A stretch of DNA of 64,000 nucleotides, from assembly GCF_002234615.1 (NCBI RefSeq), contig NZ_NMQW01000043.1, positions 1-64,000 on the forward strand, read 5' to 3'. The number at the start of each line of letters is the position of its first letter. The first letter of the stretch is position 1. The DNA is from Paenibacillus rigui (GTDB taxonomy: Bacteria > Bacillota > Bacilli > Paenibacillales > NBRC-103111). The translations under genes were made by a program, and so were the position numbers. Positions 1-7,937 of the stretch are shown here, piece by piece. Below the pieces are notes generated by a model, which was given only the letters and a program-made list of their open reading frames with translations, did not search any database and had not been told where the DNA came from.

Positions 1-1
1 G

Positions 2-2152
2 GAGCACGTCCGGCGTGGGACGGGCGGGGCGAGCGGCACGAACAGCGAGAGCGGCCTGCGTGGGGCTGGCGGGGCGAGCGGCACGAGTGGGGTGGGCGAA
101 GCTGTGGTGCGCAAGCGGCGAGTCCGCTGGAGGCGCGTCCTCGCCGGAACGAGCATCGGTCTGCTGGCGTGCGGCATGCTCGGTGCCGGAGCGGTGTACC
201 TGTGGGTCCGCGGGCTAGACGTCAGCAAGCTGGAGCATCCGCTTCCGGAACCGACGCTCATCATGGACCGCAACGGGCAGCCGGCCTCACAGCTCTCGTC
301 GTCGAAGATTACGCCGGTGCCATTGGACCAAATCCCGCTGGATCTTCGCAATGCCATCATTGCGGTCGAAGACAGGCGCTTCTACGAGCATGCCGGGATT
401 GACCTGTGGTCGATCAGCCGGGCGCTGCTGGTGGATTTGAAATCAGGCTCCATGGCGGAAGGCGGCAGCACGCTGACCCAGCAGCTGGCCAAAAATATGT
501 TCCTGCAATCGGACAAAACCATGAGCCGGAAGCTGAAGGAAGCCGGCTACGCGCTAAAAATTAATCTGACCTATACCAAGGACGAAATTTTGGAGCTGTA
601 CTTGAACAGCATTTATTTCGGTGAAGGACGTTGGGGTGTGGAAGGCGCGGCGCAGGAATATTTCGCCAAGCCGGTACAGCAGCTCAGCTTGGAGGAGTGC
701 GCCCTGCTTGCGGCGCTGCCCAAAGCTCCCACTACCTACTCTCCGGCCAAAAATAAGGAAAAAGCGCTGGAGCGGCGCAATCTGGTACTGTCACTGATGA
801 AGGAGCAGCATTTCATTACGGCTGCCGCCTATACCCAGGCGGCAGCCCGACCCATCGCGCTGAAGCAAAACAGCCAGGAGTCGCTTAAAGGCAAATATCC
901 TTCCTATGTCGACTATGTCATTCAGGAGGCCGGCGACTTGTATGGCTTTACAGAGGAGCAGATTCTTACTACGGGCCTGCGCATCTATACGTATTTGGAG
1001 CCTCAGCTGCAGCAAACGGCCCAAGAGGTGTATGCTCAGGATTCGCTGTTTCCTGCCGGCCCGAAGGACCAGCTGATGCAAAGCGGGGCCGTCTTCCTCG
1101 ATCACCATAATGGCGGCATAGCGGCATTAGTCGGTACCCGAGGCCCGCAGGTATACCGCGGCTTTAATCATGCGACCCAGCTGAGACGCCAGCCCGGGTC
1201 CTCCTTCAAGCCGCTTGCGGTATACGGCCCGGCCCTGGAGCAGGGGTACGCTCCCGGCTCCCCATTGTACGATGGCCCGCTCGACATCGGCGGCTACCGT
1301 CCCCAGGATTGGGACGGCCAGACCCGCGGGCAGGTATCGCTGCAGGAAGCGATCGTGCGCTCCTGGAATATCCCTGCGGTCTGGCTGCTGAATGAAATCG
1401 GCCTCGACCAGGGGATGGCCTTCGCCCGCAGGGCGGGCATCCCGCTCAGCCAGGCCGACCGCAGCCTGAGCATGGCCCTCGGCGGCCTATCCGAGGGCGT
1501 CTCGCCCTTACAGATGGCACAAGCCTACAGTGCCATCGCCAACCTTGGCGTGATGCATCCGGCACACGCCATCGCCAAGGTCACGACCAAGGAAGGCATC
1601 CCCTTGGTCGAGGCCAAGCCGCAGCCGGTCAGCGTCACGCGGCCGGCAGTGGCCTATACCCTGACTTTACTGCTGGAGGAAGCAGTAAAGTCAGGGACGG
1701 GACAGGCCGCCGCGCTAGGGCGGCCGACGGCGGGCAAGACGGGCACGACGCAGCTGCCCGACACGCAGGAGTTCGCCGACATCGGCCGCAACGGCGCGAA
1801 GGATGCCTGGTTCGTCGGCTTCACCCCTGAGCTGACCGCAGCTGTCTGGCTCGGGTACGATCAAACCGACAAGACCCATTACCTGACGACAGGAGGAGGG
1901 GCGGTACCCTCCGTGCTTTTCCGCGAAATCATGAGCCGGGCCCTGCGCGATGCGCCTGCCGCCGAGTTTCCTGTGCCGGACGACTACAAGCAGCAGCTGC
2001 TGCAGCAGGCGGCTGCCCAGGCTGCTCAACAGCAGTCCCAGGGGGCCGCGCAAAAACACAAGGATGAGGATAAAAAAGAAAAAGGCCCCGCCAAAGACGC
2101 CGGGCCCGCCGGACGCGGAGCCAAGGATAATCGAGTAGATAGGGGCGGCTAG
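2..2152 (+). CDS. Class A penicillin-binding protein (PBP1-type), N-terminus cut by window edge
   Basis: Bifunctional peptidoglycan synthase: an N-terminal glycosyltransferase (GT51) polymerises lipid II and a C-terminal transpeptidase cross-links stem peptides outside the membrane. Counting from the GTG at 92, there is a membrane anchor at about residues 16-38. GT51 motifs follow: EDRRFYEH with the catalytic Glu (93-100), GGSTLTQQ (124-131), and the later KDEILELYLNSIYFG and ALLAALPKAP blocks. The transpeptidase shows SSFK with nucleophile Ser370, an SWN motif and KTGTT. The tail is Gln/Ala- then Lys/Glu-rich. The frame stays open upstream to base 2 and no ribosome-binding site precedes the GTG at 92, so the true start probably lies outside the window. 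The extra upstream residues are Gly/Ser/Thr-rich and carry a 45-bp repeat. Function is certain; the N-terminus is not. Confidence 0.93.
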   Translation, partial: EHVRRGTGGASGTNSESGLRGAGGASGTSGVGEAVVRKRRVRWRRVLAGTSIGLLACGMLGAGAVYLWVRGLDVSKLEHPLPEPTLIMDRNGQPASQLSSSKITPVPLDQIPLDLRNAIIAVEDRRFYEHAGIDLWSISRALLVDLKSGSMAEGGSTLTQQLAKNMFLQSDKTMSRKLKEAGYALKINLTYTKDEILELYLNSIYFGEGRWGVEGAAQEYFAKPVQQLSLEECALLAALPKAPTTYSPAKNKEKALERRNLVLSLMKEQHFITAAAYTQAAARPIALKQNSQESLKGKYPSYVDYVIQEAGDLYGFTEEQILTTGLRIYTYLEPQLQQTAQEVYAQDSLFPAGPKDQLMQSGAVFLDHHNGGIAALVGTRGPQVYRGFNHATQLRRQPGSSFKPLAVYGPALEQGYAPGSPLYDGPLDIGGYRPQDWDGQTRGQVSLQEAIVRSWNIPAVWLLNEIGLDQGMAFARRAGIPLSQADRSLSMALGGLSEGVSPLQMAQAYSAIANLGVMHPAHAIAKVTTKEGIPLVEAKPQPVSVTRPAVAYTLTLLLEEAVKSGTGQAAALGRPTAGKTGTTQLPDTQEFADIGRNGAKDAWFVGFTPELTAAVWLGYDQTDKTHYLTTGGGAVPSVLFREIMSRALRDAPAAEFPVPDDYKQQLLQQAAAQAAQQQSQGAAQKHKDEDKKEKGPAKDAGPAGRGAKDNRVDRGG
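13..90 (+). repeat. Two tandem 45-bp units in the PBP N-terminal coding region
   Basis: Bases 13-45 and 58-90 are nearly identical over 33 bp with a period of 45 bp, exactly 15 codons. In the PBP frame both copies encode a Gly-Ala-Ser-Gly-Thr rich stretch. More copies may lie left of the window. Confidence 0.75.
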
Positions 2153-2395
2153 CCCCTGACCTCTCACATAACCATACATGCGGGGCCGCATACGGCGGTT
2201 CCGAAAGGATTAAGCATTTCAAGATAACGGGTAGTTAAGCTCAACAGCCCTTGGTCTCTCCAGAAGGGGAGTTTAAGGGCGTATTTGTGTTACTAGACAT
2301 TTCCCCGTACCGGTGCCGGGAGGTTGCCATCGTAAGGATGCAGGAGAGGAGTATCGCTCAGATTGACCAACTCATCGTCAAGAAGAAAAGTATCC

Positions 2396-2439
2396 AAAAA
2401 AACGGCTGCCCGGAACCCCTTGCCCGTTCCAGTCAGCCG
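2396..2439 (-). terminator. Rho-independent terminator of the 2472-3488 gene
   Basis: On the minus strand a GC-rich hairpin (CGGCTG...CAGCCG with inner GGAAC/GTTCC) is followed by seven T. It lies about 30 bp past the stop codon of the leftward gene. The rest of 2153-2471 shows no convincing gene; an open frame at 2251-2499 has no ribosome-binding site. Confidence 0.8.
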
Positions 2440-2471
2440 CTGCGCCAGCTTTTCAAAATGATCAAGCTGCC

Positions 2472-3488
2472 TTACTCATCGTCCCCATCGTTCTTATGAG
2501 GCTTCTCTTTGCCCTTCCCTTTATCGTCCTCTTTGCTTTTGTCTTTATTTTTATCCCCGGCGGTTTCTTTCTCCTTGTCTTTATCCAGCCCTTTAGCCTT
2601 TCCCTGCGGGTTCGGAGATACGACTGTCGCGTTGGAGACGGATGCAGGTGCCGCTTTCCACTTCACGTCCAGCTTCCATTCCGGCGTGGTATCCTTCAGC
2701 TGAAATTCGGTCGCAATTTTCTGCTTTAACGCCTTCTCGAAGGCTGCGTGATCCGCTGGCAGCCCCTTCAGCAGCAGCTGAATCATTGCAGCCGCCGCTT
2801 CGCCGTTCAAATGAATAACGGAACGGTCATTTCTTTTCAAATACAGCTCGCTGTCGGTTTTCGAGCCGCTGTCGCTTTGCTTGACCCGCAAATCGAGCTC
2901 CCGGCTCTTCCATTCTACCGACAGCTTCTCCCACGCGGGTGCCGCCCCTGCCGCTGTACTGCCCGAAGCCGGGGTAGGGGCTCCGCCCGCGGACGCTTCA
3001 CGGCCTGTGCTGCTACCGGCTGCCGCCGTTCCTGCCACAGCGCCGGCGGACAAAGCATTTGTCCCCGCCTGTGCCTGCTCCGAAGCAGCTGCTCCTGAGG
3101 CTGGCTGCTGGGACTGTCTTGCTGGTGCGCCCGAGGCTCCCTGCGGATTGACGGCTGTGTCCGCCGAAGCCGAGACAGCCTTCACGTAAGCCGCCTGGTC
3201 CTTGCTGTTCAATATAATTTCAAGCGAATCGCCCGCCTTCAGCTGGGACAGATCCGATTTTTGCATATCCCGGTACACCCAGATTGTAGAAGACGCGGGA
3301 TATACCGTTTCTTTGCCGTCCACACTGACGACCAGCTTCTTGCCATTGTCGTCCGCCCTGACAAACGATCCTTTGGCCTGCTGCGACAGCTCCGCGGATA
3401 CCGTATTATTATCGAAGCCGAACGCAGCGTAGGAAATGAACCCGACGCCCAAGCAAACGGCCACAAGCCATGCGATTTTTTTTCTCAT
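2472..3488 (-). CDS. Secreted or membrane-anchored protein of unknown function
   Basis: 338 residues starting MRKKIAWLVAV, preceded by AGGAGGGG at good spacing; longer upstream frames lack this support. A signal/anchor helix spans about residues 5-23. A compact beta-rich region follows (about 30-105, with KKLVVSVDGKETVYPA). Then come an Ala/Ser/Pro/Gln linker (about 110-185), a second folded region (about 190-290, rich in W, K and E) and a very Lys/Asp/Glu-rich C-terminal tail. The charged tail and long linker suggest an envelope protein spanning into the wall or binding anionic polymers, but I do not recognise the family. It is monocistronic, with its own terminator. The second folded region vaguely resembles YusW-like domains; this is only an impression. 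Confidence 0.75.
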   Translation of the reverse strand: MRKKIAWLVAVCLGVGFISYAAFGFDNNTVSAELSQQAKGSFVRADDNGKKLVVSVDGKETVYPASSTIWVYRDMQKSDLSQLKAGDSLEIILNSKDQAAYVKAVSASADTAVNPQGASGAPARQSQQPASGAAASEQAQAGTNALSAGAVAGTAAAGSSTGREASAGGAPTPASGSTAAGAAPAWEKLSVEWKSRELDLRVKQSDSGSKTDSELYLKRNDRSVIHLNGEAAAAMIQLLLKGLPADHAAFEKALKQKIATEFQLKDTTPEWKLDVKWKAAPASVSNATVVSPNPQGKAKGLDKDKEKETAGDKNKDKSKEDDKGKGKEKPHKNDGDDE

Positions 3489-3631
3489 CGATCCAGTCCC
3501 CTCCTGATGCAACCTTACCCTGGAAGCCAAGTGAATAAAAGTTCTGCTATTTATCACGCTTCCCGGTACTATAAGATTCGCAGGGGGACTTCATTTTCAG
3601 GCTACCCTTTGCTCTCTTCGCTTCGGATTCA

Positions 3632-4171
3632 TTACGTCATCGGATCCCAGCGATGCTCATAGGCGTGCAGTCTGGGGTGCAAAGCGCCGGTTCCCGCCTC
3701 CAGATCGATCCATAAACGCAGCTTCTTGATCCACGGCTCGAAGGAATCAAAGGCCGCCAGCTTGTTCGCCGTCTCAAGGGATACGGCCGCAAAGTGAGGA
3801 CCTGCATATTTGTCGGCCAAGTAGCGGAATGACGTATCCATGGGCGTATATTTTTTGCGGCGTCCTTCCCAGCGGTCAATCGTCGTATCGACAGTTGTTG
3901 TATCAACTGATTCCAGCAGTTCCTCCAGCCCATCCACTCTCCGGTAAAAAGGCTCCGCTTCCCGTTCTCCCATCCGACGCAGCGTCTCTTCATGCAGGGG
4001 ATAAAATACGACACGCTTGACCTCTTTCAGACGGACAGCCGCCAAAAGGCGAACCAGCTCCTGCTCCCCATAGCGCTCAAAGCTGTCGTACACCCATACC
4101 GTCCCCCGAAGCCCTTTGCTCTCGTCCTCCGGCTTGTAGCCGAACGGTACCTTGCTTGTTTCTCTTGCCAT
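3632..4171 (-). CDS. Uncharacterised cytoplasmic protein
   Basis: 179 residues, rich in charged and aromatic residues, with no signal peptide or membrane segment. The ATG at 4171 (MARETSK) is preceded by AGGAGGG at about 7 bp. The TTG two codons upstream sits too close to that site. The sequence alternates helices and strands (GTVWVYDSFERYGEQEL, KEVKRVVFYPLHEETL) and contains a short TTTVDTT stretch near the middle. I recognise no domain. It is separated from the downstream secreted protein by about 140 bp and divergent from the small gene at 4395, so it is probably monocistronic. Confidence 0.65.
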   Translation of the reverse strand: MARETSKVPFGYKPEDESKGLRGTVWVYDSFERYGEQELVRLLAAVRLKEVKRVVFYPLHEETLRRMGEREAEPFYRRVDGLEELLESVDTTTVDTTIDRWEGRRKKYTPMDTSFRYLADKYAGPHFAAVSLETANKLAAFDSFEPWIKKLRLWIDLEAGTGALHPRLHAYEHRWDPMT

Positions 4172-4394
4172 GGGCAACCCTCCTGCTCTTCCAATTCAAA
4201 GGTTTAAAGGATATCTACGTTGTAGTATACCAACCGAAGCCTGCGGCTCATTCCATCCGGGAGGAATAATTGACAGGCTGGCTGGCAATGTTATACAAGA
4301 GCCCGCTGACCGCAGCCGGCGAAGCGTGCTCTTTTTTCCGAAGTTACGACTGGTTATCCTGTACGATTTCTGTGAAAAAGGAGTTGTTCCTCTT

Positions 4395-4544
4395 ATGTCG
4401 GAAAACAAAAAGCATCAAGGCAACTATGAAGGCACCGCCTCCATGAAGGCCGAAAATCAGGACATGGAGTTCGTCAACGATACCGTTGAGGGCGTAAAGA
4501 CGACCAAAAACCTGAACGGAGCCATTACGAAGGAAAAACAATAA
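4395..4544 (+). CDS. Small hydrophilic protein, 49 residues
   Basis: MSENKKHQGNYEGTASMKAE is the start of a 49-residue, Lys/Asn/Glu-rich protein without a hydrophobic segment. AAGGAG lies 11 bp upstream of the ATG, and a hairpin terminator overlaps the stop codon; these two signals, rather than homology, make it a real gene. The longer frame beginning at 4152 has no such support. Low hydrophobicity and lack of Cys suggest a small, possibly disordered, abundant protein. Function unknown. Confidence 0.65.
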   Translation: MSENKKHQGNYEGTASMKAENQDMEFVNDTVEGVKTTKNLNGAITKEKQ

Positions 4545-4570
4545 AGAGGGCGCAGGCCCTCTTTATTTGC
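4541..4570 (+). terminator. Terminator overlapping the stop of the 49-residue gene
   Basis: A 10-bp perfect stem (ATAAAGAGGG / CCCTCTTTAT) with a 6-nt loop is followed by a T-rich stretch. The TAA stop codon lies inside the left arm. Confidence 0.8.
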
Positions 4571-4782
4571 GTTCCAAACCGAAATGTCGCATCGCCGTAT
4601 GAAGCGGCTCCGTGACTCATAAAGCGCATGCGCAGTCATTCGGATACATACGTCGGAGCGGATCGAAATAAGCTTCTGGCATTTTTAATGAGCAGGCTGG
4701 CCATAGCCTTGAATTCACCTCGACTTCGGAAGCAGCTTGCCGCCATCCGCAAAAAGAAGCCTTTGCCGTCTGCTCCTACGCC

Positions 4783-5412
4783 TTACTCCATCTCCCGTAA
4801 TTCCCGCCACGCCGCAAGCTTCGTCTCGAAGCTTAGTGTCCGGGCCGGGCTGGAGGAGGGCAGCACACCGAACTGCAGGCCCGTATCCAAGCCTTGCTCT
4901 ACCAGCTGCGGGAGCACCTGTTTGCGGAACAATTGAGCGGCAGCCTGCCCGTTGAACCATATCCGCTCCAGAGCGGGATACTCCTGCAGCAGGCTGATGA
5001 AATCGTTCGCCTCGGGCTTCCGGATATCTGCATCCAGACTTCCCTCCCGTTCGCAGGCTGCCAGCACATCCCACAGGGCTACGCCATGCTTCACCGCGAA
5101 GCGGAGCCTTTCCTCGTACCTTTCGTCAGGGACAGGGTAGGCCTGTCTTTCAGGTCTTTCAGGTCTTTCAGGTCTTTCAGGTTCTTTAGGTCTTTCAGGC
5201 CCCTCAAATCCTCCAGACGCAGCAGGCGCAACCGCTTCTTCGCTTAGCACAGCGTACAACAAGCGCCAAAAATGATTGCGCGGATGCCCGTAATACTGCT
5301 GCTTGCTTAAGGAGAGTGCACCCGGCATCGATCCTAGCACCAGGATCCGGCAGCCGGAATCAATGACCGGCGGCAATCCATGCAATCGCCGTTGTGAATC
5401 GTCCATGCTCAT
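4783..5412 (-). CDS. DNA-deoxyinosine (hypoxanthine) glycosylase, uracil-DNA-glycosylase superfamily
   Basis: 209 residues. It should excise hypoxanthine (deaminated adenine) from DNA as the first step of base excision repair. The N-terminal block GSMPGALSLSKQQYYGHPRN followed by HFW is the family's active-site signature, and the C-terminal LPSSSPA matches the second superfamily motif. Between them an acidic-basic ERP repeat (about residues 89-105) is inserted; the usual family members have a short loop there. The chosen ATG at 5412 gives MSMDDSQRR; AGGAGG lies 12 bp upstream, longer than ideal, so the ATG at 5406 is also possible. It is the last gene of a leftward run behind an EamA transporter whose stop lies about 105 bp upstream. 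Confidence 0.85.
   Translation of the reverse strand: MSMDDSQRRLHGLPPVIDSGCRILVLGSMPGALSLSKQQYYGHPRNHFWRLLYAVLSEEAVAPAASGGFEGPERPKEPERPERPERPERQAYPVPDERYEERLRFAVKHGVALWDVLAACEREGSLDADIRKPEANDFISLLQEYPALERIWFNGQAAAQLFRKQVLPQLVEQGLDTGLQFGVLPSSSPARTLSFETKLAAWRELREME
5147..5200 (-). repeat. Six tandem 9-bp units inside the glycosylase gene
   Basis: CTTTCAGGT (plus-strand reading) recurs six times with one variant unit, in register with codons, and encodes Glu-Arg-Pro repeats on the minus strand. The 9-bp unit keeps the frame if copy number changes. Confidence 0.9.
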
Positions 5413-5517
5413 CTCGTCAGGAGGCCTCCTTTTGCAGTATCGATCCCTGCTCCATCGCCCGTCATCCCAGGTGCGTTTCGGCGCAGCGAAGCGGCCGGTC
5501 GAGCCTGCGCGGCGCAC

Positions 5518-6426
5518 TCAACCGGCGTCCGATGCCGTTTGCCCTGGCTTGCGCGCCGCCAGCCGAGCCTTGCGCATCGGCCAATTCAATAGCAGCAAAC
5601 CCGCAATGAACAGCCCGACGCCGCTAAGAATATACCCGGTGATCCGGTCGTGGAAGAACAAATACGACCATAGAATTGTAAACAGCGCGCCGCTGTTGCT
5701 TACGATGACCGCTGCGGCGAAGCTGACTCTTTTCAGCGCCTCGGCGAACCAATTGAAGCTTAGCCCTGTAATGAGCCCCAAACCGACCAACGCCGCGATC
5801 CCCCACAGCGGCACCGTCCCCCCTGTTGCATGCGCTTGAAAAGGAAGCGGCACCGCCATCAGAATCGAGCACAGGAAAAAGATCGAGAAGTTCATCGGGC
5901 CGGACTCCATCGATTGGACCAGCATTTTTTGGCTGAGCACGTGAAAAGCCGTCCCGATCGCCGAAAGCACGAACAGCAGCGTCGTGAGTCCGTTGCTTGC
6001 CAGCATCGTATGGAGCGGCAGACCGTTCCAGCTGATGCACAGCACACCCATGATGCATAAAGCGCCGGCAATCCATCCCCGCAGGGATACATGCTCTTTG
6101 AAAATAAACACGGAAACGAGCAATAAAATAACCGTTTGGATCGGTCCGACCAAAATATTGCCGTACGAATACCCGATCGAAATCGCCATATTTTCGAACA
6201 AATAATTGCAGCTTTTGCCCAGTGCCCCGATCCAGATCCAGCGCAGGTCCAGCTTCAGGCCGAGCTTTCGATCCTTCACCAAAAGAAGTATGCCCAAAAA
6301 AACAATGCCCAGCGAAAACCGGGCAAAAGTAATGGTCGTGCTGTCCACCATCGTCGAGGCGGATTTAACCAAAATACCGACGAAGCTCCAGGACAAGGTC
6401 GCCAATATAAGCAAAAGATATCCCAT
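5518..6426 (-). CDS. EamA/DMT-superfamily transporter
   Basis: 302 residues with about ten hydrophobic helices in two EamA repeats: the first begins MGYLLLILATLSWSFVGILV and the second about residue 150. These transporters export or import small metabolites across the cytoplasmic membrane; the substrate cannot be read from sequence. The ATG at 6426 lies five bases after the stop of the glycosyltransferase gene, with GGGGAA just upstream, so translation is probably coupled. The longer open frame to 7026 runs through the neighbouring gene and is not real. Place in the run: secreted protein, glycosyltransferase, EamA, glycosylase. Confidence 0.88.
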   Translation of the reverse strand: MGYLLLILATLSWSFVGILVKSASTMVDSTTITFARFSLGIVFLGILLLVKDRKLGLKLDLRWIWIGALGKSCNYLFENMAISIGYSYGNILVGPIQTVILLLVSVFIFKEHVSLRGWIAGALCIMGVLCISWNGLPLHTMLASNGLTTLLFVLSAIGTAFHVLSQKMLVQSMESGPMNFSIFFLCSILMAVPLPFQAHATGGTVPLWGIAALVGLGLITGLSFNWFAEALKRVSFAAAVIVSNSGALFTILWSYLFFHDRITGYILSGVGLFIAGLLLLNWPMRKARLAARKPGQTASDAG

Positions 6427-6431
6427 GCTGT

Positions 6432-7937
6432 CTATTCCCCATTCGCTGTTGGTTTGCTTACCGCTTGAGCGGCTCCCTGCGGCGCCGATTGATGGCTCTC
6501 GTTCAGCTTCTGCTGCTGCCGGTCGATAAAAGCGATGCGGGCGCCGAGCCCTTCCAGCTGCGGGAACCTGCCGCGAACGCCGCGGTACAGCTCCCGAGCC
6601 TCCGAAAGCTTGCCGCATTGGCGCATCAGATCCCCCAGCAGCGCATCCGCCTTGCCGTCCAATATCGTATAATCCGGGGAAACGGTCCCCCGGTACGTTC
6701 GAAAGCTTTCCTTCGCCTGCTTCAGCTCCCGCCCCGCTTCCTGGACCAGCTGCTCCGCTTGCTTCAGCCGGATTTGCGCAAGCATGTACCGGGCGTCGGG
6801 ATAATCCGGCTGCAGCTCCAGCGCTTTCAAGCAATAGCCTGCCGCTTCGTCCAGACGCTTTTGTCCTTGTCCCAGCCGCCATGCCAGCTGGGCAAGCAGC
6901 CGGTACACCTCCAGCAGCCGGCCGAAGCGCGGCTGCTGCAGCGCCGCTTCCTCGGCCTTGCGCAGATGCCGGATCGCTTCCTCCAGGCGGCCCGCCGCCA
7001 TCGTTTCGCGTCCGTAAAACAGCCACGCGCCCGGGTTGTCCGGCTCCTCCGCAACCTGCTTGGCCAGCAGCCGCAGATTGCGTTCAATCGTCTGTTTGCC
7101 GCGCAGCACCGCAGGGTCATAGCCGTCATGCCGAAGCCGAAGACGAACGATCCGCCGCAGCGTAGCCTGCTCGTACAAGCCTTGCCCAGCGACGGCGAGC
7201 TGCTCATGAATCCGGCCGCGGTATTCCAAGCCGCGCCGGTTCGGGAACAGGCGGGTCTGGGAAAAGTCGTGGCGGATTTGTTGGCCCTGCTGATGCAGAT
7301 GCCACACATGCAGCACCGCCGGCAGCTCCGTAGCATGGAAAAGTCCGGCAATATGCCGGACATAGCTAACATCGTCGGATACAAGCTCCTCATCCGCGTC
7401 TATCATAAGTATCCAATCGCTCTGGACATGCGCCAGAGCTACATTACGCTGCCGGGCAAAGTCGTCCTGCCACTCCGCCCGGATGAGCCGAACCAGCGGA
7501 AAAGACTCCGCTATGGCCGCGGTCCCGTCAGACGACGAGTCGATCACCACGATCTCGTCCACGGCTCCCTGCAGGCTCCGCAGGCAGCGGGCGATGCACC
7601 GCTCTTCGTTGCCGGCGATGATCACCGCCGCTACCGTGACCGGCTCCACCTGCAGCAAAGCATCCACATCGCCCCTTGGCGATCCGTCCGGCACCTGCTG
7701 CAGCGCTGCGTGCACCCGCGTCACCCAGGCGGCTTCCGGATCGAGCAGCCAGGCCCGATCGAATACGCGCCGTGCCGCGAGACCGAAGCCTTGCTGCTGG
7801 AGGGCTTCACCCAGCAGCACCCAGCCTTGTCCGTCCAGCGGCTCTTGACGGACAAGGGCGGCGGCGAGCTGCTCCGCCTCCGCATAGTGTCCCTGCCGCA
7901 GCGCGTCCACCGTCGATGAATACATAGAAGTCATCAT
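6432..7937 (-). CDS. TPR-containing family 2 glycosyltransferase
   Basis: 501 residues. N-terminal TPR-like helices occupy about 1-85. A GT-A fold glycosyltransferase follows at about 97-290 (VAAVIIAGNEERCIARCLRS, VIDSSSDGT, the DXD-type metal site in MIDADEEL), then further TPR helices at about 300-480. It should transfer a sugar from a nucleotide donor to a protein or lipid acceptor in the cytoplasm, with the TPRs as a likely protein-docking platform. The start ATG overlaps the stop of the upstream secreted-protein gene in an ATGA arrangement, so the two are translationally coupled. This makes that protein, or something handled with it, a candidate acceptor; that is inference only. Confidence 0.85.
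   Translation of the reverse strand: MMTSMYSSTVDALRQGHYAEAEQLAAALVRQEPLDGQGWVLLGEALQQQGFGLAARRVFDRAWLLDPEAAWVTRVHAALQQVPDGSPRGDVDALLQVEPVTVAAVIIAGNEERCIARCLRSLQGAVDEIVVIDSSSDGTAAIAESFPLVRLIRAEWQDDFARQRNVALAHVQSDWILMIDADEELVSDDVSYVRHIAGLFHATELPAVLHVWHLHQQGQQIRHDFSQTRLFPNRRGLEYRGRIHEQLAVAGQGLYEQATLRRIVRLRLRHDGYDPAVLRGKQTIERNLRLLAKQVAEEPDNPGAWLFYGRETMAAGRLEEAIRHLRKAEEAALQQPRFGRLLEVYRLLAQLAWRLGQGQKRLDEAAGYCLKALELQPDYPDARYMLAQIRLKQAEQLVQEAGRELKQAKESFRTYRGTVSPDYTILDGKADALLGDLMRQCGKLSEARELYRGVRGRFPQLEGLGARIAFIDRQQQKLNESHQSAPQGAAQAVSKPTANGE

Noticed and set aside
2251-2499. 82-codon plus-strand frame
   Set aside because: No ribosome-binding site, overlaps the terminator and end of the convergent gene, and has no domain-like sequence.
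6465-7919. Long plus-strand open frame (484 codons) opposite the TPR glycosyltransferase
   Set aside because: It mirrors the real minus-strand gene in GC-rich sequence, is Gln/Arg/Leu/Pro-rich without recognisable motifs and lacks a ribosome-binding site.
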